This document shows, one piece after another, positions 7,971 to 16,721 of a stretch of 56,972 nucleotides of DNA. The translations under genes were made by a program, and so were the position numbers. This DNA comes from Gammaproteobacteria bacterium. Its GTDB lineage: Bacteria > Pseudomonadota > Gammaproteobacteria > Xanthomonadales > SZUA-36. The stretch spans positions 1 through 56,972 of the forward strand of contig JAJRRA010000044.1 in the NCBI GenBank assembly GCA_024279945.1, written 5' to 3'. The stretch's first letter is position 1. Every line of letters begins with the position of its first letter. A model generated the notes under the pieces. That model was not told the DNA's origin, did not search any database, and saw nothing but the letters and a program-made list of their open reading frames with translations.

Positions 7971-9734
7971 CTACGAATCCGGCTCAATTGTATATTCACC
8001 AGCACGGGAATATATGAGGCGGCCTTCAAAAAACGTCATTTTGACTTGTGTTTCACCAACATCGTCAATCGGTATCTCGAACAGGTTCCGATCCAACACG
8101 ATGAAATCGGCGGATTTACCGGCTTCGATAGAACCAGTCGAATCATCCAGTCTCAGTGCACGGGCTCCATTCAGCGTATAGATCCGGACTGCTTCTGCCA
8201 GCGTTACCGCTTGTTCCGGCCACAATTGACCCGGTGATTGCCCGCTCGGGTCGCGGCGGCTCACCAGCGCCTCAATGCCAATCCATGGGTTGGCGGTCGG
8301 CGCAACGGCAGGCCAGTCGGTTCCGGCCACAACCAAAGCGCCGGAATCGAGCAGGTCCCGCACCGGAAAATAGTGTTCTCCACGCGGCCCTACCGCTGAT
8401 ATCACCGCGTCGATGATTGGCGATGGATGCCAGAGTATAGGTGAAATATCCGCAACCGCATTCAGCGCCGCGAATCGCGGCAGGTCATCCGGATGAATAT
8501 AGCCTGCGTGCGCCAGTTCGTGCCGCAGGCCACTGGGTCCGTTCGCTTTGCGCGCAGCTGCTATCGCATCGAGGCCAACGCGCACGGACCGGTCACCTGC
8601 CGCATGCATCTTGACGGTGAATCCCTTTCTGTCGAGTGCAACAAGGTCCGCTGACAGCGCTTGCAGTTCAACGTGCAGATTGCCGGTGAACTGGTCTCCG
8701 TGGACATCATCGGGTAGATAGGGATCCAGCATCGCGGCTGTTCGGGCGGGCGTGGGCACTCCGTCGAGGAATATTTTGACGAAATTCGTATGCAGATGGG
8801 GGGATGCATAGCGGTCGCGTATCTGTTCCAACTCGCTGACCACCAGTGGCTTGGTGCGGTGGCCATAAGGAGTCCTGATACTGGCGGCGACATGCAGGCT
8901 CAAGCCATCAAGCTTATCCACTTCCTGGAAAGCAGCCAGCGCCGTTGTTTCATAAGCGCCCGCATCCTTGAGCCCGGTAATCCCGAAACCGGCCATCACC
9001 CGCATGACTTCTTTTACGGCCATGACATATTGCTCCGGCGTCCAGTCCGGAATAGCCTCGGCGCCCAGGCGTGCTGCGGTCTCAAACAGCAGACCATTTG
9101 GTTCGCCATCGGCGTCCCGACCGAAGGAACCGCCTTCAGGATCAGGCGTGGAACGTGAGATCCCGGCTAATTCCAGCGCTTTCGAATTGAACCAGAAATT
9201 ATGGCCGGAATCATCATTAAGGGCCGCTGCAACGTCACCGGTGATCGCATCCAGCCATGCCCGCGGAGATTCAATTTCGTACCTCTGAAAAAATGCACTT
9301 CCCCATTGACCACCGACAATCCATTCAGCGCCAGGGTCCTGCTCAATGCAGCCGCGCAGTACGTGCGCAATCTCATCCGGCCCTGACTGAATCGGAAAAC
9401 GGCAATGATAAAGTGAAGAAATCGCGCCCATAACGGGGTGAACATGGGCATCGTTAATACCCGGCATCGCCATCTTTCCCCCGAGATCAGTGACGCCTGT
9501 CTCCGGGCCAACATATTGCCGGGCTTCCTCATTTGAACCAACAAAGACATAACGGCCGTCCTTTATTGCAACCGCCTCCGCCCATGGATGAGTTGTATCA
9601 ACAGTATAGACCGCACCATTGAGCAGGACAGTATCGGCAAACGGTGGCGAAGTTGCCTTCTCGCTACTGGAATTGTCACAAGCAGACAGGGCGAATAGCG
9701 ACAGGACGAAAACAGATCTCGATACTGGGGTCAT
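7971..9734 (-). CDS. YtcJ-type metal-dependent amidohydrolase, lipoprotein
   Basis: This is an Amidohydro_3-family hydrolase of 587 residues. The N-terminus is a lipoprotein signal (LSLFALSAC, lipid-attached cysteine near residue 19), so it should act in the periplasm or at the outer membrane. The core shows the metal-binding HVHP motif (about residue 97), KMHAAGDRSVR in the middle and an AGTDWP segment (about 480) typical of the family. The substrate cannot be read from sequence; relatives cleave amides, hydantoins or formyl groups. It is last in a minus-strand series 94 bases downstream of the TonB-dependent receptor, which suggests that the receptor imports its substrate or that both serve one catabolic route. 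Confidence 0.9.
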   Translation of the reverse strand: MTPVSRSVFVLSLFALSACDNSSSEKATSPPFADTVLLNGAVYTVDTTHPWAEAVAIKDGRYVFVGSNEEARQYVGPETGVTDLGGKMAMPGINDAHVHPVMGAISSLYHCRFPIQSGPDEIAHVLRGCIEQDPGAEWIVGGQWGSAFFQRYEIESPRAWLDAITGDVAAALNDDSGHNFWFNSKALELAGISRSTPDPEGGSFGRDADGEPNGLLFETAARLGAEAIPDWTPEQYVMAVKEVMRVMAGFGITGLKDAGAYETTALAAFQEVDKLDGLSLHVAASIRTPYGHRTKPLVVSELEQIRDRYASPHLHTNFVKIFLDGVPTPARTAAMLDPYLPDDVHGDQFTGNLHVELQALSADLVALDRKGFTVKMHAAGDRSVRVGLDAIAAARKANGPSGLRHELAHAGYIHPDDLPRFAALNAVADISPILWHPSPIIDAVISAVGPRGEHYFPVRDLLDSGALVVAGTDWPAVAPTANPWIGIEALVSRRDPSGQSPGQLWPEQAVTLAEAVRIYTLNGARALRLDDSTGSIEAGKSADFIVLDRNLFEIPIDDVGETQVKMTFFEGRLIYSRAGEYTIEPDS

Positions 9735-9828
9735 GGCTGGATACCTCGCAAATTGAAAGACGCGTTATATTCCCGAGACCGGCAAGCTGTTGGATCGGGT
9801 TACATCCGAATGGCGAGCCGCAGGTTTT

Positions 9829-12318
9829 CTAGAAACGGTAGAACAGCGTAACCCCGTAAGTCAGCGGCACACCCACACTGCGAACATAGGGTCCGTTACC
9901 GCCCTGGTACGCGGCCGGGAAGTAGTATTCGTCAGTGAGGTTCCTGCTCCACAGCAACACCCGCCATTTACCGTCACCTGTACCAATGCCGAACCGTGCG
10001 TTGAAAACCGTAAACGAGCCAGTTGCATCGCTCTCCTGCACACCGCCAGTGGTATCATCCTGATAACTGAAATCACCGGCAACTTCCATCACCAGATTAT
10101 GGCCAATCGGCCACTCGTAAGAGACCAGGCCTGCCGCTGACCACCTGGGCGCCATCGCAAGTTCAATACCCGACGCGTCACGCGTGACCGTGACCGGCCA
10201 CTGGCTGGCTTCACGATCGACAGCCTGCCATTCCTTCACTTCGGTATCGAGATAGGCGAGACCGAGGTTGACGGTCAGGCCATCGACCGGTATCCAATTA
10301 ATATCCAGTTCGGTACCGATGATTTCAGACTTGGGCACGTTGGTCAGGCCGGAAATATTTCCGACAAAAGTGACGGCAGCATCCTGCTCCTGCTTATCCT
10401 TGTAATCATAGAAAAAACCCGCTGCGTTGAACTGCATCCTGCCACCAAGCAGGGTCGCCTTGACTCCCACTTCATAGGATGTCAGTACTTCTTCACGATA
10501 CGGTTTGAGCTGCTGGGTCGTGTTGGAATTGGCGCCATTGAAACCGCCGGATTTGAAGCCGTTGGACCAGGTTCCGTACAGCAGCACATCTTCCGACACA
10601 ATATAATCCAGTCCGATCTTGCCCATCCACCGGTCCGTATTGATGCTGTCCTCATAAACGCGAAATGCATCGTTTACATTGGGGCCGCCGATCACGGCAA
10701 AAATATAGGTCGGCGATGCAGGATCATCATTGATGGTGCCACAATCACCGGGGACCAGCGACGAACCAAAATTAGCATTCAGAAAGTTGGCCAGACTGCC
10801 ATCGTCGGCCACGAAGGTACACCCCGACCAGTCCCGGTCTTCCTCGGTGTAGCGCGCGCCCAGAGTCAAACGCCAGTGTTCCGCAAAGCTCCACTCCACG
10901 TGCCCGAATACTGCTTTGGAGGTCGTCTCCTGCTGGTACTTGGTATCCAGTTCCAGGATGGGTGTGGCGGCAAACGGGGGGATGCCCCAGGCAACGGAAC
11001 CAAATCCGAACAGGGAGTCGGACATGAAGTAGTGGTAGTACTCGTCCATTTCATCCCAGGAGTAATAGAGACCAGCGATCCAGAGCAGATCGTCACTCTG
11101 GCCGGACAGGCGCAGTTCCTGGGAAAATACCTCGAGATCGGTCGTGTTGATATTGCTCGAGTCGTTGTAGAATCCGCCGTCCCAGTCATTGGCTTCTTCA
11201 CGCTCGAATTTATCATAGGCGGTAATCGAAACCAGATCCATGCGGCCCAGGTCCCAGTTCAGTTTCACTGACAGGCCCTTGAGTTCATTGTCCCGGCGGG
11301 GCCGCAGATTAAAAGTATTGCCGGTGATCGGGCTGGTGTAGCTGTTGGTCCAGTCGGCCACCCGATTGTCACCGGTGGAGTACCAGGGCGGTACTTCACC
11401 GAAGTGGGGCCCGGTGGGGAGAAAATATTCATCCAGCGGTGTGTATGGCAAGGCAAATGGCGCCAGGCCGGCGACTCTCCCATCGTAAGCCGTATTGGCC
11501 TTGTTGTCGGACTGGTCTTTCACGTAGTGGAGATTCAGCAGGATGCTGACATTGTCGCTCGCATCAAAGTTGAACAGGGCTCGGATGGCGTTGGAGTCCA
11601 GTTCACCCAGCGTATCGTCCCGCGTCAGGCTTTTTTGCCAGCCTTTACTGGACTGGGTGGTCTTGAAGGCCAGGCGCGCCTGCACGCTGTCCCCCAGCGC
11701 GCCGGTTACATAAGCCTCCATATCGAACACGTTGAAGCGACCGTAACTGGCAAAAAAACCTGCATCGAACTCTTCACTGGGTTTGTTGCTGATGAAATTG
11801 ATCTGGCCGGCGGTGGTGTTGCGGCCGTAGAGGTCACCTTGCGGGCCTTTGAGCACCTCTACCCGTTGCACATCAAAAATCACCCCACGGCTCATCACCG
11901 TATATGGAATGGCGACCTCGTCGAAGTAAATTCCGACCGTAGAGGATGCGGCAGTGGAATAATCCTGGAAGCCGACACCCCGGATGGTGTAAAGGGGCAC
12001 GCCGGTGGCCGCTGTTTCATTGACGGTCAACCCCGGCGTGAACTGGGCAATCTGCTCGGCGGTAAAAACCCCCAGATCCTGGAGTTGCTCGCCGGTGAAG
12101 GCATTGACGGTGATACCCACGTCATTGACGCCCTGTTCGCGCTTTTGCGCGGTAACCGTGATCTCCTCAATCACTAATTTGTCTTCGTCAGCCCATGCCT
12201 GGCTTCCAGCGAGCATGCCGGTGATAAAAAGTGCCAGACTCAGCATGAAAGTGATGTGCCGGCTCAGTCCTGGCCTGGTGTGACCATTGCCTGTTTTTTT
12301 CAAAGAAAAGTATCCCAT
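9829..12318 (-). CDS. TonB-dependent outer-membrane receptor
   Basis: This 829-residue outer-membrane transporter is energised by TonB. After a signal peptide ending near AWA-DE there is a TonB-box-like IEEITVTAQKREQ, a plug domain (about residues 55-170, with RVEVLKGPQGDLYGRNTTAG) and a long beta-barrel ending in the outer-membrane signature F-Y-R-F. Receptors that open with EEITVTAQKREQ are abundant in marine gammaproteobacteria and sphingomonads and usually import organic substrates rather than siderophores. The neighbours are two amidohydrolase-type enzymes and a MalT-like regulator, so an amide- or acetyl-containing nutrient is a reasonable guess, but it is inference only. Confidence 0.93.
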   Translation of the reverse strand: MGYFSLKKTGNGHTRPGLSRHITFMLSLALFITGMLAGSQAWADEDKLVIEEITVTAQKREQGVNDVGITVNAFTGEQLQDLGVFTAEQIAQFTPGLTVNETAATGVPLYTIRGVGFQDYSTAASSTVGIYFDEVAIPYTVMSRGVIFDVQRVEVLKGPQGDLYGRNTTAGQINFISNKPSEEFDAGFFASYGRFNVFDMEAYVTGALGDSVQARLAFKTTQSSKGWQKSLTRDDTLGELDSNAIRALFNFDASDNVSILLNLHYVKDQSDNKANTAYDGRVAGLAPFALPYTPLDEYFLPTGPHFGEVPPWYSTGDNRVADWTNSYTSPITGNTFNLRPRRDNELKGLSVKLNWDLGRMDLVSITAYDKFEREEANDWDGGFYNDSSNINTTDLEVFSQELRLSGQSDDLLWIAGLYYSWDEMDEYYHYFMSDSLFGFGSVAWGIPPFAATPILELDTKYQQETTSKAVFGHVEWSFAEHWRLTLGARYTEEDRDWSGCTFVADDGSLANFLNANFGSSLVPGDCGTINDDPASPTYIFAVIGGPNVNDAFRVYEDSINTDRWMGKIGLDYIVSEDVLLYGTWSNGFKSGGFNGANSNTTQQLKPYREEVLTSYEVGVKATLLGGRMQFNAAGFFYDYKDKQEQDAAVTFVGNISGLTNVPKSEIIGTELDINWIPVDGLTVNLGLAYLDTEVKEWQAVDREASQWPVTVTRDASGIELAMAPRWSAAGLVSYEWPIGHNLVMEVAGDFSYQDDTTGGVQESDATGSFTVFNARFGIGTGDGKWRVLLWSRNLTDEYYFPAAYQGGNGPYVRSVGVPLTYGVTLFYRF

Positions 12319-12384
12319 GTATTTTACCCTCTATAGCAAGTGCCCTACGTAAGTTTGTGGCATGAGTTCCCCAAACATGCCCGT

Positions 12385-12397
12385 ATATCCTGGATAT
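12385..12397. promoter_or_regulatory. Short palindrome upstream of the TonB receptor
   Basis: The 13-base interrupted palindrome ATATCC-T-GGATAT lies about 70 bases before the receptor start, in the only intergenic space (127 bases) between it and the upstream deacetylase-family gene. It may be an operator; there is no second copy in the window to support this. Confidence 0.3.
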
Positions 12398-12445
12398 GAT
12401 TCCTGATTTTCACTAAATTTTTTCGACTGGAAATCACCAGTTTTT

Positions 12446-13543
12446 TCACAAATTTGCCAGCATGCTTTCCGCCCGCCGAATGGCCTCGTCCTGGTGCGGC
12501 TGCAGTTCCTGACCGCCCAGTCCAGCCATCAACGCCAGAAATGGATCCTCTACTCCGCTTCGCTCGCCCGACAGCTCTTCAATCACCGCGAGAGCGAAAA
12601 AGGGAACTGTGGGTACGTTGTAACCACCTTCATGGCACATGACGATATGCCCGCTGCACAGTTCCTCTGCCGCAAGCATCAGTCTCCGCGTCAATGAGCG
12701 GTACCCCTCACTGTGCATCTGCATCCGGCCGAGCGGATCGTGCGCCCCGGCGTCAAAGCCGGACGGCACAATAATGAGTTCCGGCCGGTACCTTATTAAT
12801 GCGGGAATCACGACGCGATCGAAGGCTGCCTCATAGGCTCCGGTGCCGGAGCCGGAGGGCAGCGGGATATTGATATTAAACCCTTCACCCGGACCGGCGC
12901 CATTATCCTCGAACGCTCCTGAATCGGGCGGAAAACAATTGTCCTGGTGAACCGAAATCGTCAATGCACGAGGATCTTTCCAGAAAGCAGCCTGTGTGCC
13001 ATTACCGTGATGCACATCCCAGTCGACGAAGGCAATACGCTCCAATCCCCGGGCCTCCAGGGCGTGCAGTCCGGCGATCGCGCCATTGCACAGCAGGCAA
13101 AAGCCCATCCCCATATCGGCAAGGGCATGGTGGCCGGGAGGCCGCACCAGAGCGTAGGCGTTACTGACGGTTGCATCTAGCACAGCATCCACCGCCGCAA
13201 TAACGCCACCTGCAGATAATCTGGCGATCCTGTAACTGTCCTTGCCAAACGGCGTGAAGGCGCCCGCGTCTCCACCTGTTTCAGCACTCATTGCAGAAAG
13301 TCTGTCCAGGTATTCCCTCGTATGAACTCGAAGCAATTGTTCCTCGGTTGCCTCCAAGGCCACGACAGGAACCAGTTTGTCGAGTAAACCACTAACTTCC
13401 AGCAGGTTCCTGATACGCCGCTTGGTTTCTGGATTTTCGGCGTGCTCGTAGGGCTGAACTGGGCCACCCGGTGGCATGATGCCCGCATGGGTGCCGGTGT
13501 CGTGCCACATGTAGATTTCGTGCCATACAAAACCAGTAGTCAC
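12446..13543 (-). CDS. Histone-deacetylase-family amidohydrolase
   Basis: This zinc-dependent class II HDAC-like enzyme has 365 residues. In bacteria the family includes acetylpolyamine amidohydrolases and other deacetylases acting on small amides. Family motifs are present: RPPGHHA (active-site histidine pair, about 135-141), DWDVHHGNGT with zinc ligands (about 175-184), and PSGFDAGAHDPLGRM with the third ligand (about 260-274). The protein has no signal peptide, so it is cytoplasmic. It lies 119 bases after the MalT-like regulator and upstream of a TonB receptor. Together they look like a regulator, uptake and hydrolysis set, with this enzyme acting after import. Confidence 0.9.
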   Translation of the reverse strand: MTTGFVWHEIYMWHDTGTHAGIMPPGGPVQPYEHAENPETKRRIRNLLEVSGLLDKLVPVVALEATEEQLLRVHTREYLDRLSAMSAETGGDAGAFTPFGKDSYRIARLSAGGVIAAVDAVLDATVSNAYALVRPPGHHALADMGMGFCLLCNGAIAGLHALEARGLERIAFVDWDVHHGNGTQAAFWKDPRALTISVHQDNCFPPDSGAFEDNGAGPGEGFNINIPLPSGSGTGAYEAAFDRVVIPALIRYRPELIIVPSGFDAGAHDPLGRMQMHSEGYRSLTRRLMLAAEELCSGHIVMCHEGGYNVPTVPFFALAVIEELSGERSGVEDPFLALMAGLGGQELQPHQDEAIRRAESMLANL

Positions 13544-13608
13544 TGTACTCTCCTGCCCACAAAATATTTTTTGACCGTAGGCAGCTTAACAACGGCACAA
13601 TTGACTGT

Positions 13609-13662
13609 CCCGACCCGGAAGTAGGGTACGGTAGCGAACAGCTACCCCGACTAAAGTAGGGT
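13609..13662. promoter_or_regulatory. Direct repeats flanking a hairpin, candidate operator
   Basis: Two copies of CCCGAC-(4 or 6 bases)-AAGTAGGGT occupy 13609-13627 and 13646-13662. They flank the inverted repeat GGTAGC-GAACA-GCTACC (13630-13646). The block ends exactly at the stop codon of the MalT-like regulator gene and lies 66-119 bases upstream of the deacetylase start, where activator sites are expected. MalT-family regulators bind directly repeated sites, so this may be the regulator's own binding region. No other copy is obvious in the window. Confidence 0.5.
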
Positions 13663-16407
13663 TCAGTGGTTGAAAATCTGGAGTTGCTGCGCAGCGAGTG
13701 CGGCGGAGGTGCGGTTCTTTACACCGAGTTTCCCAAAGATATTTTTGACATGCCACTTGACTGTGCTTTCGGTAATGGCCAATTGCTCACCGATCTGCGC
13801 ATTCGATTGGCCGGACACGATGAGCTCAAGCACCTCAAGCTCTCGCACGCTGAGTTCTTCGACCAGGCCGCGGCGCATGGCAACACAATCATTCCGGTCA
13901 GCGGCAACCTCACCAAGGTCGGAAGTCGCCGCCAGGACCAACTGAAGTTGATGGTGCGTTGAGGTCGGCAGATCTTTCCTGACGTGGTTTCGAACCCATT
14001 TAAGCATCGATTCAACTTTCTCACCTTCGTCAAGGAATATCCTCAGGAACCCTGATGTCGGTGACAGGCTCAGGGCCGAAACGAGATGCTTCCGCATCAA
14101 TACTTTCGCTCCACGATCAAATTCCGCTATGGCCATCAAGGTCAGGATCTCAATAGATCTCCGAATCCGTCCTGCCTTGACTGCCAGATTCCGCAGGCGC
14201 CGGAGACTGTGCAATGCCTCGTCCGCTTGTCCGTTCGCAAGCAACAAACGCGCCTGGATCAGGCCTCCCAGGCAGTTGACCGGTTCCCAGCGCTCCGTGA
14301 GATCGGCTGGTATGCCTTCCATGCTGATGCCGAGCCGGTTTGCGACGCTCTCAGCCAGGGCAACATCACGCTGCCTGATCAGCATGCGGACATAGTCATT
14401 CTCGACCAGTAGTAGCAAGCGGGTGAAATTGCCACGCTCACAGGTCAGCCGTATCTTCGCATAGCATTGCCTTGCATCTTCCAGGCGCTGTTGTGCAATC
14501 CTGATCCGGGCAAGGGTAATGTAACCGAGCACCAGTGCTTCCGGAATCGTGCACTCCTCAACCAGCCCGATGTTTGCCGTTATCAGGCGCTCAGCCTCGT
14601 CGAGCCGATTCCATTCATAGAGCACGACACCCTGCAGCATCCGGGCCACAGCCGCGCTTGCCGATCGCTCCCTGCTGTCGAGAATGGAAATATCTTCGGA
14701 TTGCCGGAAGTCTGCGGCCGCAGCATGCATTTTTCCCTGGGCGAGGCTCAGCATGCCGGAGAAAATACTGCAATAGGCGAGGCCGAATGAGGAACCCGCC
14801 TGTTCATGGTAGAGGCGCGACTTTCCCAGGGCATCGCGCGCGAGCCCGAACTCACCTCGTACGAGGCGGGAATAAGCCAACATGTTATACATGGCGCCGA
14901 TGTGGAAAGGCAGAAGCAGTCTTTCCTGTAACGGCTCGCTGGCGAGTTGCTCCAGGAGCTCGACATCATCGTGCACGCAGGCGACACCGGCACGCAAAAC
15001 TTTCATCTCTTCCTGTAGAGCAATCAGTTCCTCATTTTCCAGCCCGATCATCTTGTCCTGCATCCGTTTTAGGACTTCCTCGGCTTGCCGCAACGCCTGC
15101 TCCGCCTCTTCCGGCTGGGCCATGTGGAATAGCGCCCAGCATCGCAGCATGGGCAACTGCGGCCGCCGTTTGGTGATTCCGTTCGGGAGTTTCCTGAGCC
15201 AGTGGTACAGGCGCGGCATCTGGCCACGCTTCAACAGGTGTGTCGCATGCTGTTCAACCAGCAGGGCAGCATGGTCGTAGTCCCCAGATTCCAGGGCATA
15301 GTTGACCGCCTCGTTTTCGTAACCGTGCTCGGCAAACCACTGGCTGGCCCGGTGATACAGGTCCTTGACGACTGCCGGCCTGTGTCTTTTGAGCTGGTCC
15401 AGAAGAAACTCGCGAAACAGATAGTGGTAACGGTACCAGGTGCGCCCCTCATCCAGCGGCAGAAGAAACGTATTGCTGTCTTCCAGATAATCCAGCACGT
15501 CCTGGCAGTCTTCCCGGCCAACAAGGCACTGGCAGGACTGCGCACTCATCCGTTTGAGTATCGAAGTGGACAATAAAAATTCCTGCACATCCAGTGGCAA
15601 ACGGTGCAGGACGTCCAGCGCAAGATATTCAGCGACCTCCCTGGCATTACCCGAAAACGATTGGATGAATTCGTCGCGGTGCTCGTTCTGGCCCAGTGAC
15701 AGGGAAGCGAGTTGCAGACTAGCTGCCCAACCCTCGGTACGATTAAACAGATGAGCAATGTGTTCATCACTCAGATCGAGTCCGCGTGCAACACGCAGAA
15801 ATCGCGCCACTTCCTCGGCGTTGAAACGCAGATTTTCGGCAGTAACATCCAGAATATCCGCGTGGGCCCGCAGGCTTGCAACCGGCAGATTAGGCGTTGA
15901 ACGGCTGGCCAGCAGGAAGTGTAGATTGGGTGGCCCGTGGGCGAGAAACTGGCCAACTATCTCCGCAACATCGTTCGATTCAATATAATGAAAATCATCA
16001 AGAAAAACAGCGATCTCGTGGCCAGTTTCCGCGATTTCATTAATCAGACCGATGACGATCTCGCCAGGGTTGATTTGCGAGCGGCTTTCCAGCGTACGCA
16101 GACTTTCTTCCCCCAGATCTGCGATCTCAGTCCGCAGCGCGCTCGTGAGATAGCGGAGAAACTCTACGGGTTCGCTGTCACTGGGGTCAATGGATAACCA
16201 GGCGCAGAGAAAGTCCTGGGAACGCAAGAGTTCCACCCACTGTGCCAGCAAGGTAGTCTTGCCGTAGCCTGCCGGAGCGGTTACCAGGACCAGCTTTGGT
16301 AATCCACGAGGCTTAAGCAGTTTGCCGAGACGCTGCCGTGGAATCAGGCCAGACCGAGCCACAGGCGGATAGAGTTTGGTGACCAGGATGCCCTGTTGCA
16401 GTTGCAT
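13663..16407 (-). CDS. MalT-like ATP-dependent LuxR-family regulator
   Basis: This large STAND-type transcriptional activator has 914 residues, about the size of MalT (901). An N-terminal NTPase domain has Walker A PAGYGKTT (about residues 45-52) and a Walker B-like AVFLDDFHYI near 135. A central helical, TPR-like region (about 340-800) is the likely inducer sensor. The C-terminal LuxR helix-turn-helix (about 850-905) has LSVRELEVLELIVSGQSN and TVKWHVKNIFGKLGV. It is the first gene of the minus-strand catabolic cluster and is expected to activate it when the inducer binds. The repeats at its 3' end, before the deacetylase gene, are a plausible target. Confidence 0.92.
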   Translation of the reverse strand: MQLQQGILVTKLYPPVARSGLIPRQRLGKLLKPRGLPKLVLVTAPAGYGKTTLLAQWVELLRSQDFLCAWLSIDPSDSEPVEFLRYLTSALRTEIADLGEESLRTLESRSQINPGEIVIGLINEIAETGHEIAVFLDDFHYIESNDVAEIVGQFLAHGPPNLHFLLASRSTPNLPVASLRAHADILDVTAENLRFNAEEVARFLRVARGLDLSDEHIAHLFNRTEGWAASLQLASLSLGQNEHRDEFIQSFSGNAREVAEYLALDVLHRLPLDVQEFLLSTSILKRMSAQSCQCLVGREDCQDVLDYLEDSNTFLLPLDEGRTWYRYHYLFREFLLDQLKRHRPAVVKDLYHRASQWFAEHGYENEAVNYALESGDYDHAALLVEQHATHLLKRGQMPRLYHWLRKLPNGITKRRPQLPMLRCWALFHMAQPEEAEQALRQAEEVLKRMQDKMIGLENEELIALQEEMKVLRAGVACVHDDVELLEQLASEPLQERLLLPFHIGAMYNMLAYSRLVRGEFGLARDALGKSRLYHEQAGSSFGLAYCSIFSGMLSLAQGKMHAAAADFRQSEDISILDSRERSASAAVARMLQGVVLYEWNRLDEAERLITANIGLVEECTIPEALVLGYITLARIRIAQQRLEDARQCYAKIRLTCERGNFTRLLLLVENDYVRMLIRQRDVALAESVANRLGISMEGIPADLTERWEPVNCLGGLIQARLLLANGQADEALHSLRRLRNLAVKAGRIRRSIEILTLMAIAEFDRGAKVLMRKHLVSALSLSPTSGFLRIFLDEGEKVESMLKWVRNHVRKDLPTSTHHQLQLVLAATSDLGEVAADRNDCVAMRRGLVEELSVRELEVLELIVSGQSNAQIGEQLAITESTVKWHVKNIFGKLGVKNRTSAALAAQQLQIFNH

Positions 16408-16580
16408 GGCGCTTCAGCCTTGAAACAGTTCAGTCAAATTTACCACGTATTGATCTGTTCCGGAGTTCGAATCTCGCAACTATGCAGAGCTGTATGTTGG
16501 TAAAACCGGGTAATTCTTGTAGGAATTCTGTCCAAAAGCATGGATAGCTTGATGTGGGTACAGTAGCGGGAGTAAAATAA
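16408..16580. other. Intergenic region upstream of the MalT-like regulator
   Basis: No gene is recognised here. The region presumably contains the promoter of the regulator gene, reading left. A GAG-TTCGAAT-CTC segment at about 16463-16473 recalls a tRNA T-arm, but no other tRNA part accompanies it. Confidence 0.4.
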
Positions 16581-16607
16581 AGCCTATTATTAAATGGGCT
16601 GTTTTTT
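16581..16607 (-). terminator. Probably bidirectional rho-independent terminator
   Basis: The stem AGCCTATT/AATGGGCT with an ATTA loop (16581-16600) is followed by GTTTTTT on the plus strand and by TTTATTTTA on the minus strand. It most likely terminates the ARPP-1-type gene, whose stop lies about 100 bases upstream on the minus strand. No plus-strand gene that would need it is visible. Confidence 0.6.
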
Positions 16608-16616
16608 ACTCGCTAG

Positions 16617-16721
16617 ATGGAAATGTTTGAGTACATCGCCGTTCTCACGTCAATAATCATCGGCCTTGGTATCGCGCGGTCATCGCAGTTGGATAGGCGA
16701 CACATCACGCCACCCTTCTGA
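16617..16721 (+). pseudogene. Remnant of a small membrane-protein gene
   Basis: A 34-codon frame begins MFEYIAVLTSIIIGLGIAR (after an extra ME). This strongly recalls the first transmembrane helix of a family of multi-helix membrane proteins of unknown function common in proteobacteria. The similarity stops after the first helix; the rest (SSQLDRRHITPPF) looks like junk and runs antisense into the end of the ARPP-1-type gene. It therefore appears to be the surviving 5' end of a gene lost by deletion, with the junction near 16677. Confidence 0.45.

Noticed and set aside
11404-12177. 257-codon plus-strand frame inside the TonB receptor gene
   Set aside because: It is antisense to the receptor's signal, plug and early barrel, which match the family throughout.
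16461-16480. tRNA T-arm-like segment (GAG-TTCGAAT-CTC)
   Set aside because: No acceptor stem, anticodon arm or CCA end can be fitted around it; it is probably chance.
16581-16607. Orphan plus-strand terminator suggesting a small RNA at 16408-16607
   Set aside because: The hairpin also has a T-rich tail on the minus strand and is better explained as the end of the ARPP-1-type transcript; no promoter for a small RNA was evident.
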